Positions 53,346 through 63,856 of a DNA stretch of 64,000 nucleotides are shown piece by piece. Each line of letters begins with the position of its first letter. The first letter of the stretch is position 1. The notes beneath the pieces were generated by a model that saw only the letters and a list, made by a program, of their open reading frames with translations, was not told the origin of the DNA and did not search any database. The stretch covers positions 1 to 64,000 of the forward strand of contig CAIJOY010000032.1 of assembly GCA_903822425.1 (NCBI GenBank). The letters run 5' to 3'. This DNA comes from an uncultured Actinomycetes bacterium (GTDB lineage: Bacteria; Actinomycetota; Actinomycetes; Nanopelagicales; Nanopelagicaceae). Position numbers and translations under genes: made by a program.

Positions 53346-53972
53346 ATGGCAACCACTGTCGAAACTGCACAAAAGTGGATTCAAGACGGATATGTACTTG
53401 TTGCCCCGCTTGAACATGGATATGCCTATCTTGTTGATGCCTTTAATCATGATGGAGTTCGAACAGTCCATGCGATGCGTGGAGACGCACTGGGTGTGAG
53501 CGCACAAGTCCTTCTAGCAAGCACTCGAGCTGCTTCTGGAATTATTCGTGAAATTACTCCTCAAACTCAGGCACTTATGGATGGATGTTGGCCAGGACTT
53601 CTGAGTTTGAATGTTCGACCACAAGTGGGGTTGATGTGGGATCTAGGTGATGATCGCAAACTCGACACAATTTCAGTGCGCGTGCCACGAGCTGAGTTTG
53701 TTCTTAAACTCCTTGCAAAAACTGGACCACTGGCGTGCGCTAGTGCGGCAAAAGTTGGACAGCCTGCGATTTTGAAACTCGAAGATCATGAAAATATCAA
53801 TAATGATATTTTGCGAATATGTGATTTCGGAGAACTCACTGCAGGCCCAGCATCTACGGTGGTTCTCAGTAAGGGCGCCACAATCTCCATGACGCGCGAA
53901 GGAGCTATAGCTTTTGAGCAACTGCAGGCTCTAGTGCCTGAAATCTCACGCTCTAGCTCCGCAATTTCCTAA
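53346..53972 (+). CDS. degenerate TsaC/Sua5 (YrdC-fold) protein
   Basis: A 208-residue protein in the place where actinobacteria encode Sua5 (after prmC). The YrdC-fold pattern is visible: WIQDGYVLVAPLEHGYAYLV at the start, MDGCWPGLLSLNV (as WPGP-L-T), ISVRVPRAEFVLKLL, GPLACASAAKVGQPA and a C-terminal PASTVVLSK with MTREGAI. But the three catalytic-site motifs are changed: PT-D/E-T becomes PLEHG, K-x-R becomes MRGDA, and S-x-N becomes SAA. It may not make threonylcarbamoyl-AMP. ATG at 53346 is chosen; the frame opens 11 codons earlier inside prmC. Confidence 0.72.
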   Translation: MATTVETAQKWIQDGYVLVAPLEHGYAYLVDAFNHDGVRTVHAMRGDALGVSAQVLLASTRAASGIIREITPQTQALMDGCWPGLLSLNVRPQVGLMWDLGDDRKLDTISVRVPRAEFVLKLLAKTGPLACASAAKVGQPAILKLEDHENINNDILRICDFGELTAGPASTVVLSKGATISMTREGAIAFEQLQALVPEISRSSSAIS

Positions 53973-53980
53973 CTAGCCAA

Positions 53981-53986
53981 TAGGCT
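53981..53986 (+). promoter_or_regulatory. -10 element TAGGCT for leaderless glyA
   Basis: TAGGCT is followed by 7 nt and the glyA ATG. It is the same hexamer and following TG as at murI. It gives glyA its own transcript within the prmC-wecA run. Confidence 0.6.
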
Positions 53987-53993
53987 TGTAGGC

Positions 53994-55259
53994 ATGTCCG
54001 ATACTCCTTTTTATGGTCCTGATTTCGATCTCTTGGTACGCCAAGATCCAGATGTTGCAGCTGTTGTTCTCTCTGAGTTGCATCGTCAGCAAACAGATTT
54101 GCAATTGATCGCCAGTGAAAACTTCACATCGCGCGCGGTTCTTGCTGCGATGGGATCCACACTTTCCAATAAGTATGCAGAAGGTTATGCCGGCAAGCGC
54201 TACTACGGTGGCTGCGAAGAAGTGGATAAAGTAGAAATCTTGGCAATTGAACGTGCAAAGTCCCTCTTTGGTGCCGAGCATGCAAATGTGCAGCCGCACT
54301 CAGGGGCAACGGCAAATATCGCGGTGTATGCGGCATTCACTAAACCTGGAGATACAGTCCTTGCGATGTCTTTGCCTCATGGTGGGCACCTGACCCATGG
54401 TTCAAAAGTTAACTTTTCTGGAAAATGGTTCAACATCGTTTCCTATGGTGTTCGCCAATCTGATGAACTTATTGATTACGACGAATTACGTGATCTAGCT
54501 ATTGCTAACAAACCCAAGATGATTTGCTCTGGCGCAACCGCCTATCCCAGCTTGATTGATTTTGAAAAAGTTCGCGCGATTTGCGATGAAGTGGGCGCCA
54601 TTATGTGGGTGGATGCTGCCCACTTCGTTGGTCTAGTTGCTGGCAAGGCAATTCCATCTCCAGTGCCATATGCAGATGTTGTTTCTTTCACGACTCACAA
54701 AGTTTTGCGCGGTCCACGCGGGGGAATGATTCTTTCTAAGGCCGAACATGCTGCTGCTATCGATAAAGCAGTCTTTCCGGGCATGCAAGGTGGACCGATT
54801 ATGTCTGCCATTGCTGGCAAAGCCATCGCATTAAAGGAATGCGCAACTCCTGAATATCAACAGTATGCCAAGACTGTGATTTCTAATTGTCAGGTACTTG
54901 CTGGCGCATTAGAAGATGAAGGTATGCGCGCAGTCTCTGGTGGAACTCAAACCCACTTAGCTTTGATTGATATTCGAAATACGAAAATAAATGGCAAAGT
55001 TGCCGACCAACGTTGTGGAGCATCTGGCATTGTTCTTAATAAGAATGCCATCCCATTTGATCCAGAATCTCCGGCAGTGACAAGCGGAATTCGTGTTGGC
55101 TCTGCTGCAATTACAACTCAAGGAATGGGTCCAGATGAAATGAAGAAAATTGCATCCTTTATCTCACGTGCCATTGCAGCTGATGATGAAAAGCAGTGGG
55201 GACAAATTCGTAAGGAAGTTCACGAACTCACCTCTCGGTTTCCCATCTACGCTGCATAA
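53994..55259 (+). CDS. glyA: serine hydroxymethyltransferase
   Basis: A 421-residue PLP enzyme converting serine and tetrahydrofolate to glycine and methylene-THF. The PLP Lys is in VVSFTTHKVLRGPRGGM; LQLIASENFTSRAVLAAMG, SNKYAEGYAGKRYYGG and ANVQPHSGATAN are typical. The gene is inserted between the TsaC-like gene and wecA, where mycobacteria have none. Start supported by a -10 hexamer 7 nt upstream and no Shine-Dalgarno. Confidence 0.97.
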   Translation: MSDTPFYGPDFDLLVRQDPDVAAVVLSELHRQQTDLQLIASENFTSRAVLAAMGSTLSNKYAEGYAGKRYYGGCEEVDKVEILAIERAKSLFGAEHANVQPHSGATANIAVYAAFTKPGDTVLAMSLPHGGHLTHGSKVNFSGKWFNIVSYGVRQSDELIDYDELRDLAIANKPKMICSGATAYPSLIDFEKVRAICDEVGAIMWVDAAHFVGLVAGKAIPSPVPYADVVSFTTHKVLRGPRGGMILSKAEHAAAIDKAVFPGMQGGPIMSAIAGKAIALKECATPEYQQYAKTVISNCQVLAGALEDEGMRAVSGGTQTHLALIDIRNTKINGKVADQRCGASGIVLNKNAIPFDPESPAVTSGIRVGSAAITTQGMGPDEMKKIASFISRAIAADDEKQWGQIRKEVHELTSRFPIYAA

Positions 55260-55263
55260 GTAA

Positions 55264-56349
55264 ATGCGCGAGTACTTAATTACTGCTCTGCTGGCGGCGT
55301 CGCTGTGCTATGTATTAACCCCGCTCGTAATCAAAATTGCGGAAAAATTTGGTGCAGTTGCAGAAGTGCGTAAAAGAGATGTCCACACAGAGGTAACAGC
55401 CCGTTGGGGTGGGGTTGCAATGTGGGTGGCGATGACACTGACATTTATCATGGTTCGTCATCTGTCACTAGTTGGCAAAGCTTTCGGACATGAACTCACT
55501 GGAATTTTTCTTGCGTCCACTTTTGTGATGCTTCTAGGAATGGCAGATGATCGATATCAACTTGATGCACTCACCAAATTAGCTGGCCAAGCTCTGGCTG
55601 CCGGCATTCTTCTGCTTTACGGAATTCAGATTCTTTGGTTGCCCATTAATGGTGTCATCACTCTTCCACCAAGCATCGGTCAAGCTCTCACGGTCTTAGT
55701 GGTTCTTATAACAATCAACGCAGTTAATTTTATTGATGGACTCGATGGACTAGCTGCAGGAATAGTTGCAATCTCTGGTGCATCATTTTTTGCATTCGCA
55801 TATTTGTTAGCAGTCGTGTATGGCTTCAGCCGCGCTGGATCCCCTTCACTCATAACAGCAGTAATAGTTGGCGTCTGCATTGGCTTTTTGGCTCATAACT
55901 CCCACCCAGCCAAGATTTTTATGGGCGATTCAGGCTCCATGTTTCTAGGTTTGCTTCTGGCATCTGCAGCAATCACCTTGACTGGACAAGTGGATGCCAA
56001 TGCGATTTCTGCTGAAAATAGCGGACCAACGCTCTTGCCGTTGCTCTTGCCTTTTGCAGTTCTTGCTATTCCATTGGCCGATCTTATTTTGGCTGTAGTG
56101 CGCCGCACGATGTCAGGGCGTTCGCCCTTTGCGCCAGATAAAGAACATTTGCACCATCGATTGCTTAGCGCAGGAAATTCCCATCAACGAACTGCGGTGA
56201 TTATGTATGTTTGGACCGCAACACTTGCTGTACCTGTGACAGTCCTTGCATTTTTGCCTTGGTGGGTTGCACTTATCACTGCATTAGCTTTGGCTTTGCT
56301 CAGCATCGCAATTTCACGTCGCTGGATTGCACAAGGAGTAAAGGCCTGA
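55264..56349 (+). CDS. wecA: UDP-GlcNAc:polyprenyl-phosphate GlcNAc-1-phosphate transferase (WecA/MraY family)
   Basis: A 361-residue protein with about eleven membrane segments. The family motifs are MADDRYQLDALTK, the catalytic NAVNFIDGLDGLAAG, KIFMGDSGSMFLG and the carbohydrate-recognition region PDKEHLHHRLL. In mycobacteria the gene at this place (rfe/wecA) starts arabinogalactan synthesis by adding GlcNAc-1-P to decaprenyl phosphate; here it may start a wall polymer or surface glycan. It is 4 bp after glyA, and its stop overlaps the next start (TGATG). Confidence 0.92.
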   Translation: MREYLITALLAASLCYVLTPLVIKIAEKFGAVAEVRKRDVHTEVTARWGGVAMWVAMTLTFIMVRHLSLVGKAFGHELTGIFLASTFVMLLGMADDRYQLDALTKLAGQALAAGILLLYGIQILWLPINGVITLPPSIGQALTVLVVLITINAVNFIDGLDGLAAGIVAISGASFFAFAYLLAVVYGFSRAGSPSLITAVIVGVCIGFLAHNSHPAKIFMGDSGSMFLGLLLASAAITLTGQVDANAISAENSGPTLLPLLLPFAVLAIPLADLILAVVRRTMSGRSPFAPDKEHLHHRLLSAGNSHQRTAVIMYVWTATLAVPVTVLAFLPWWVALITALALALLSIAISRRWIAQGVKA

Positions 56350-56795
56350 TGAAAGAACGAAGTAACGAACGCAAATTAGTTCAAGGCGCATTAGTTCCAT
56401 CATTTATTGTGGGAGTAATTGGCCTCTGTGGATTCACTCTCCTACGTGGCAGGTCAGGTCTCTACGGAGCACTTTTAGCCCAAGTAATAGTCCTCATTTT
56501 TTTTGCTGTACACCTCATAATTTCCAAATTTTCAAAAGAAAGTAATCCAATTACAACGATGGTTTTGGCTCTGACCTCTTACTTTCTCAAAGCCATAATC
56601 TTGGGGGCTTTTTTGTTGATTTTGGTCAATAAAACTGACCCTGCTACTTTGGATCGAACGAGTTTTGGTGCGGTGGCAATTGCTATAACCTTGGCGTGGA
56701 TGGGTGGAGAGATTCGGGCATTTCTGAAACTTCAGCTACATCTACCTTTGCCAGGCACGAAGGTAAGTAATGGCAAACAGGATGGAGAGAGTTAA
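56349..56795 (+). CDS. AtpI-like membrane protein before the ATP synthase genes
   Basis: A 148-residue protein with four hydrophobic segments after a charged N-terminus (MKERSNERK), and a late AITLAWMGGEIRAFLKLQLH helix. Position and topology match the ATP synthase subunit I family, which aids assembly of the c-ring. The start overlaps the wecA stop by TGATG. Much of its frame upstream is wecA in another frame and is not used. It directly abuts the small AtpZ-like gene. Confidence 0.75.
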   Translation: MKERSNERKLVQGALVPSFIVGVIGLCGFTLLRGRSGLYGALLAQVIVLIFFAVHLIISKFSKESNPITTMVLALTSYFLKAIILGAFLLILVNKTDPATLDRTSFGAVAIAITLAWMGGEIRAFLKLQLHLPLPGTKVSNGKQDGES

Positions 56796-56984
56796 ATGGC
56801 ACGACAAGATGACAGCGCTTTTTGGACGATCATGGCCTACTTGATTTCAGGTTTAGGGTTTTGGGGTGGGGCTGGCGCCCTTGCAGATCACTTCCTGGGC
56901 TACCATTTTTTGATCTTTGTTGGACTAGCTGTCGGGCTTACCGCAGGACTTTCCCTGATTTGGCTGCGTTTTATACGCGAATAG
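56796..56984 (+). CDS. AtpZ/AtpI-type small ATP synthase assembly protein
   Basis: A 62-residue protein with two membrane helices, containing GLGFWGGAGALADHFLGYHF and VGLAVGLTAGLSLIWLRF. It matches the ATPase_gene1/AtpZ family found as the first gene of many F-type operons and linked to divalent cation transport or c-ring assembly. It starts right after the stop of the AtpI-like gene, so two accessory proteins precede atpB. Confidence 0.78.
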   Translation: MARQDDSAFWTIMAYLISGLGFWGGAGALADHFLGYHFLIFVGLAVGLTAGLSLIWLRFIRE

Positions 56985-56989
56985 CGGTT

Positions 56990-57009
56990 GGCGCCACATG
57001 TGTGGAGCC
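56990..57009. repeat. palindromic hairpin before atpB
   Basis: GGCGCCACA and TGTGGAGCC pair over 9 positions with one mismatch around a 2-nt centre, giving an operator-like CCACATGTGTGG core. It lies 6 bp after the AtpZ-like stop, in the 119-bp leader of atpB. Possibly a regulator site or mRNA structure controlling the operon. Confidence 0.5.
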
Positions 57010-57103
57010 GAGGTTCGGTTTGGCAGATTGAGACCCAAGGCTCTAGGTTTAGCCCCGAAAGAGCGAAGAAATTGAGCATCACGCCTTCATAAGGAGTTGG
57101 ATT

Positions 57104-57886
57104 TTGTCCGCAACACTGCGCATGGCTCCGGATGGATTCGTTGCCCCCAGTAGTTCAGACTTCTTTTTCCGCCCCATATTCGGAAGCAGTATTTATTTCA
57201 CAAAACCCGTCATTTTGGTGGCTCTCTCAGTCATTTTGATTTCGGTCTTTTTTATAGCTTCAGCTCGCAAAGCCGCCATTGTTCCTTCAAAACTGCAATT
57301 TGCTGGTGAAGGAATCTATTCATTCGTGCGCCATAGCCTGGGTGAAGAAGTTATTGGCCCCGAGTTCATGCGCTTTGTTCCATTCCTCTTTACGCTATTT
57401 ACTTTCGTATTGTGTAACAACATTTTTGGCGTTATTCCATTCTTGCAATTTCCAACCATGTCTCATATTGGATTCCCAATAGCGCTGGCCATTTTCACAT
57501 ATGTCGTTTACCACTTTGTTGGAATTCAACGTCATGGTTTAGGAAAATACATCAAGGACATCTGTTTCATGCCTGGGGTACCAAAGTACATCTACATCAT
57601 TCTTACCCCTGTTGAATTTGCAACTTATTTCATCATCCGCCCGGCAACTTTGTCGCTGCGATTATTTGCCAATATGTTTGCCGGTCACCTCCTGCTTCTC
57701 GTCTTTACGATGGGCGGGGAGTACTTGTTGATGAACACAATTTTGATGAAGGTTTTGAGCATCTTTTCCTTTGGCTTCGCAGTAGGTCTTTCCTTCTTCG
57801 AACTCGGAATTGAATGCCTGCAGGCCTACATATTCACTTTGTTAACTGCGCTCTATATCGCTGGCGCATTAGCAGATGAGCACTAA
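57104..57886 (+). CDS. atpB: ATP synthase F0 subunit a
   Basis: A 260-residue subunit a with five or six membrane segments. The essential Arg is in PATLSLRLFANMFAGH, facing the c-ring Glu; the late helix has FFELGIECLQAYIFTLLTALY. The start is TTG, chosen because AAGGAG lies 7 nt upstream; an internal ATG (MAPDGF) is six codons later. A 119-bp leader with a palindrome separates it from the accessory genes. Confidence 0.95.
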   Translation: MSATLRMAPDGFVAPSSSDFFFRPIFGSSIYFTKPVILVALSVILISVFFIASARKAAIVPSKLQFAGEGIYSFVRHSLGEEVIGPEFMRFVPFLFTLFTFVLCNNIFGVIPFLQFPTMSHIGFPIALAIFTYVVYHFVGIQRHGLGKYIKDICFMPGVPKYIYIILTPVEFATYFIIRPATLSLRLFANMFAGHLLLLVFTMGGEYLLMNTILMKVLSIFSFGFAVGLSFFELGIECLQAYIFTLLTALYIAGALADEH

Positions 57887-57946
57887 CCAGTAAGAAACTA
57901 ACTTTGGCTAGAGAAAGCTCTGGTCATTACGTGAAAGGGAAGTTAC

Positions 57947-58153
57947 ATGACAGGAACAATGGCTATTGTAGGTTTCGGCCTCTCCACAATCGGTCCCGGT
58001 GTTGCAACCGGCCTGGTTTTCGCTGCTTATATCAATGGAGTTGCTCGTCAGCCTGAAGCTCGCGGCTTGCTACAACCGATCGCATTCCTTGGCTTCGCTC
58101 TTGCTGAAGCTTTGGCACTCATCGGTCTCGTACTTGCATTCGTATTAAAGTAA
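57947..58153 (+). CDS. atpE: ATP synthase F0 subunit c
   Basis: A 68-residue hairpin of two helices. The polar loop is [11 protein letters not shown], and the ion-binding Glu is in [13 protein letters not shown]. No Gln/Ser set for sodium binding is evident, so it should be proton-driven. TM1 has the Gly/Ala packing pattern. AAAGGGAAG precedes the ATG. Confidence 0.96.
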   Translation: MTGTMAIVGFGLSTIGPGVATGLVFAAYINGVARQPEARGLLQPIAFLGFALAEALALIGLVLAFVLK

Positions 58154-58190
58154 AAAGCGACCAGACAAAACAGGAAATTAGAGGACACAC

Positions 58191-58730
58191 ATGAGCACTA
58201 ACCTCTGGATACTTGCGGTGGATGAAGTGGGACCAAGTCCTGTCATTCCAAAGCCTGCAGAAATTGTTGTGGGCTTAATCGCTTTCTCCATTCTCTTCTA
58301 TCTCTTGCGAACTCGCGCTGTGCCAAAATTTGAAGAGGCATACCGCGAACGCACCAACGCTATTCAAGGTGGGCTCGAGCGCGCAGAAAAGGCGCAGCGC
58401 GAAGCCGAAGTAACTCTCAAGACCTATCAGGCTCAACTAGCTGATGCTCGCGGAGAAGCCTCCAAGATGCGCGAAGATGCTCGCAGCGAGGGTGCTCAGA
58501 TCATCGAACAAATGCGTGCAACCGCACAAGAAGAGGCACTGCGTATTAGTGCCGCTGCTCGAGCATCGATCGAAGCTGAACGTCAGCAAGCAATCAATTC
58601 TCTTCTCAATGAAGTTGGAACGATTGCAACAACTCTTGCTTCCAAGATTGTTGGCGAAGCACTTGATGATCAAGCTCGTCAATCACGAGTAGTTGAAAGA
58701 TTCCTTTCCGACCTGGAGGGTTCTAAGTAA
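58191..58730 (+). CDS. atpF: ATP synthase F0 subunit b
   Basis: A 179-residue stator subunit: a short external N-terminus, one membrane helix (IVVGLIAFSILFYLL), then a long helix with heptads (ERAEKAQREAEVTLKTYQ, LADARGEASKMREDARSEGAQ) that dimerises and contacts delta. Length is normal. GAGGACACAC lies before the ATG. It is followed 2 bp later by atpH. Confidence 0.95.
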   Translation: MSTNLWILAVDEVGPSPVIPKPAEIVVGLIAFSILFYLLRTRAVPKFEEAYRERTNAIQGGLERAEKAQREAEVTLKTYQAQLADARGEASKMREDARSEGAQIIEQMRATAQEEALRISAAARASIEAERQQAINSLLNEVGTIATTLASKIVGEALDDQARQSRVVERFLSDLEGSK

Positions 58731-58732
58731 CT

Positions 58733-59578
58733 ATGACATTGACCATGAAGGGCGCAAGTCGACTCTCATCAGTTGCCATTGCCTCCACCTTCGGTAAAGA
58801 ATTATCGAAGTTAGATTCAGCTGCGATTTCACGTTTTTCAGCTGATCTATTTGTCATGGTTAGAACTTTAGATTCTTCGATCTCATTGCGTCGCTCCTTC
58901 TCAGATAGCGCTCGAGTTAACAGCGACAAGGAATCCCTTGCCCGAGCAATCTTTGAGAAGTCAGTTACATCAACCAGCCTGACTTTTCTCTTTCACATGA
59001 TCGCTCAACGCTGGTCATCACCTCGTGATTTGGTAGACCTTCTTGAAGCTCTAGCTGTTGAATCTCAAGCTGCAGCGGCTGCAAAAGATGGAACTCTGGA
59101 TCTGCTCGAAGAAGAATTCTTCGCATTCTCACGAATCATTGCTGATAACTCAGCATTGAGATCAGCTTTCGCTGATCGTTCCAATGTTGCTGGGCAAAAG
59201 CCTAAAAGCGAACTGGTAAGTGTCTTGCTCAAAGGCAAAGCAACTCCAGCCGCAATTACTTTGATCTCAGTCTTGGTTGACCATCCACGTGGCCGCAATA
59301 TCGAGTCTGGACTCCTGGAGTATGCCGCAATTGTTTCAGGCCATCGACATCGCTTAATCGTTCACGTTGTCACTGCAGCAGAGCTAACACCAGTTCAAGT
59401 AGAACGCTTAACCAAAGCACTATCTAAGAAGATCGGCGCAGAAGTTCGAGTAAATGTTGAAATTGATAAGAGCGTCGTGGGTGGAATTTCCATCCGTTTC
59501 GGCGATGAGCTTATTGACGGAACTTTATTAACACGTTTAGTAGAAGCAGATCGCGCACTTGCCAGCAAGAGCGCGTAA
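58733..59578 (+). CDS. atpH: ATP synthase F1 subunit delta (long form)
   Basis: A 281-residue delta, longer than the 175-180 residues usual elsewhere but normal for actinobacteria other than mycobacteria, where it is fused to b. The delta-type C-terminal sequence is VTAAELTPVQVERLTKALSKK with VDKSVVGGISIRFGDELIDGT-like ending. The first 100 residues are the extra N-terminal part. It links F1 to the b stator. Confidence 0.93.
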   Translation: MTLTMKGASRLSSVAIASTFGKELSKLDSAAISRFSADLFVMVRTLDSSISLRRSFSDSARVNSDKESLARAIFEKSVTSTSLTFLFHMIAQRWSSPRDLVDLLEALAVESQAAAAAKDGTLDLLEEEFFAFSRIIADNSALRSAFADRSNVAGQKPKSELVSVLLKGKATPAAITLISVLVDHPRGRNIESGLLEYAAIVSGHRHRLIVHVVTAAELTPVQVERLTKALSKKIGAEVRVNVEIDKSVVGGISIRFGDELIDGTLLTRLVEADRALASKSA

Positions 59579-59615
59579 GACGATTCACAAGACACGCTAG
59601 AAGAGGGAGAACAAA

Positions 59616-61256
59616 ATGGCAGAACTCACGATCCGGCCCGAAGAGATCCGTGATGCCTTAGCGAATTTCGTTAAGTCATACGATCCAGGTGCTGCGACAC
59701 AAGATGAGGTCGGTACTGTCACCCAAGCCGGAGACGGCATCGCACGCGTTGAGGGCCTGCCATCAACGATGGCTAACGAGCTCTTGCAGTTCGAGAACGG
59801 AACCCTTGGTCTTGCACTCAACTTAGATGTGCGTGAAATCGGTATCGTTATTTTGGGAGATTACGCAGGCATTGAAGAAGGTACATCTGTTCGACGCACT
59901 GGTGAGATCCTCTCCGTGCCAGTTGGCGATGCATTCCTTGGCCGCGTTGTAGATCCATTGGGTCGCCCAATTGATGGCAAAGGCGAAATCAAAGCAGAAG
60001 CACGTCGTGCACTTGAAGTGCAGGCACCTTCTGTAGTTCAGCGCCAACCAGTGAAAGAGCCATTGGCAACAGGAATTAAAGCTATCGATGCTATGACCGC
60101 AATTGGTCGCGGACAGCGTCAGTTGATCATTGGCGATCGTCAGACTGGTAAGACGGCAGTTGCAGTTGACACAATTATTAACCAGCTTGAAAACTGGAAA
60201 ACTGGAGATCCAAAGAAGCAAGTTAAATGTATTTATGTTGCTATCGGTCAAAAGGGATCAACTATTGCATCCGTTAAGGCATCTCTTGAAGAAGCTGGCG
60301 CGATGGAATACACAACAATCGTCGCATCTCCTGCTTCTGATCCAGCAGGTTTCAAATACCTTGCTCCATATACAGGTTCATCAATCGGCCAGCACTGGAT
60401 GTATGCCGGTCAGCATGTACTTATCGTTTTTGATGATCTCTCCAAGCAAGCTGAGGCTTATCGTTCAGTCTCGCTATTGCTACGCCGCCCACCAGGTCGC
60501 GAAGCATACCCAGGAGATGTTTTCTACTTACACTCACGTCTTCTCGAGCGTTGTGCCAAACTTTCTGACGAACTTGGCGGCGGTTCGATGACTGGTCTTC
60601 CAATCATCGAGACAAAGGGAAATGACGTTTCTGCATTTATTCCTACCAACGTAATTTCGATTACCGATGGTCAGTGCTTCTTGGAAACAGACTTGTTTAA
60701 CGCAGGCGTGCGCCCAGCGATTAACGTTGGTGTTTCTGTATCTCGCGTTGGTGGTTCTGCTCAGACAAAGGCAATGAAGAAGATCGCTGGACGCCTGCGT
60801 CTTGACTTGGCTCAGTTCCGCGAACTCGAAGCATTCGCTGCGTTTGGTTCTGACCTTGATGCTGCATCCAAAGCTCAACTTGAGCGCGGTGCTCGCATGG
60901 TTGAACTCTTGAAGCAAGGTCAGTACTCACCTTATTCACTTGAAAAGCAGATCGTTTCGATTTGGGCCGGTACTTCTGGTCAACTCGATGATGTTCCTGT
61001 TGCAGATATTCGTCGCTTCGAAAGTGAACTCCTTGATTTCATTGGTCGTGAACGCAAAGCAATCTTTGATGTAATTTCTGAAACCAAAGAACTCAAAGAT
61101 GACACTGTTGCATCCATGGTTGAGGCCGTGACTGCATTCAAGACTCGCTTTGTCTCCTCTGCCGCGAAGGCTCTCAATGAAGCTCCTGCTAATGCATTAG
61201 ATGGCGAAAGCAACGAGCAAATTACTAAGCACGTGCCACCGGCGGTGAAGAAGTAA
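59616..61256 (+). CDS. atpA: ATP synthase F1 subunit alpha
   Basis: A 546-residue alpha subunit. Walker A is [17 protein letters not shown]; the signature [17 protein letters not shown] and the arginine-finger region are intact. The C-terminal extension after about residue 505 ([17 protein letters not shown]) is an acidic, linker-like tail resembling the actinobacterial alpha-subunit tail that can restrain ATP hydrolysis. GAGGGAG precedes the ATG, and atpG follows 3 bp after the stop. Confidence 0.97.
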   Translation: MAELTIRPEEIRDALANFVKSYDPGAATQDEVGTVTQAGDGIARVEGLPSTMANELLQFENGTLGLALNLDVREIGIVILGDYAGIEEGTSVRRTGEILSVPVGDAFLGRVVDPLGRPIDGKGEIKAEARRALEVQAPSVVQRQPVKEPLATGIKAIDAMTAIGRGQRQLIIGDRQTGKTAVAVDTIINQLENWKTGDPKKQVKCIYVAIGQKGSTIASVKASLEEAGAMEYTTIVASPASDPAGFKYLAPYTGSSIGQHWMYAGQHVLIVFDDLSKQAEAYRSVSLLLRRPPGREAYPGDVFYLHSRLLERCAKLSDELGGGSMTGLPIIETKGNDVSAFIPTNVISITDGQCFLETDLFNAGVRPAINVGVSVSRVGGSAQTKAMKKIAGRLRLDLAQFRELEAFAAFGSDLDAASKAQLERGARMVELLKQGQYSPYSLEKQIVSIWAGTSGQLDDVPVADIRRFESELLDFIGRERKAIFDVISETKELKDDTVASMVEAVTAFKTRFVSSAAKALNEAPANALDGESNEQITKHVPPAVKK

Positions 61257-61259
61257 AAA

Positions 61260-63598
<2,339 letters not shown>

Positions 63599-63601
63599 TC
63601 A

Positions 63602-63853
63602 ATGACACTTAACGTCGAACTAGTGTCGCCAGTACAAAGAGTGTGGTCGGGCGAGGCTCAAATGGTCTCCGCTCGTACCATTGACGGTGATTTAGGAATT
63701 CTTACCGGTCATGCACCTTTGTTTGGCGTCCTAGTCGATGGTCAAGTCAAGATTAAGGGCGTCGATGGCAGCGTTACAGAGTTCTCTGTACGTGGAGGAT
63801 TCCTATCGGTCTCTAAAGATCGTGTATCTATTCTGACTGAAAGCGTCGAATAA
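63602..63853 (+). CDS. atpC: ATP synthase F1 subunit epsilon (short form)
   Basis: An 83-residue epsilon containing the N-terminal beta-sandwich only: LNVELVSPVQRVWSGEA, IDGDLGILTGHAPLFGVL and VRGGFLSVSKDRVSIL. The C-terminal helical hairpin, which inhibits hydrolysis in many bacteria and brings the usual length to about 120-140, is missing. The stop at 63851 looks genuine. It is the last gene of the operon, 3 bp from the convergent gene's stop. Confidence 0.93.
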   Translation: MTLNVELVSPVQRVWSGEAQMVSARTIDGDLGILTGHAPLFGVLVDGQVKIKGVDGSVTEFSVRGGFLSVSKDRVSILTESVE

Positions 63854-63856
63854 CTT

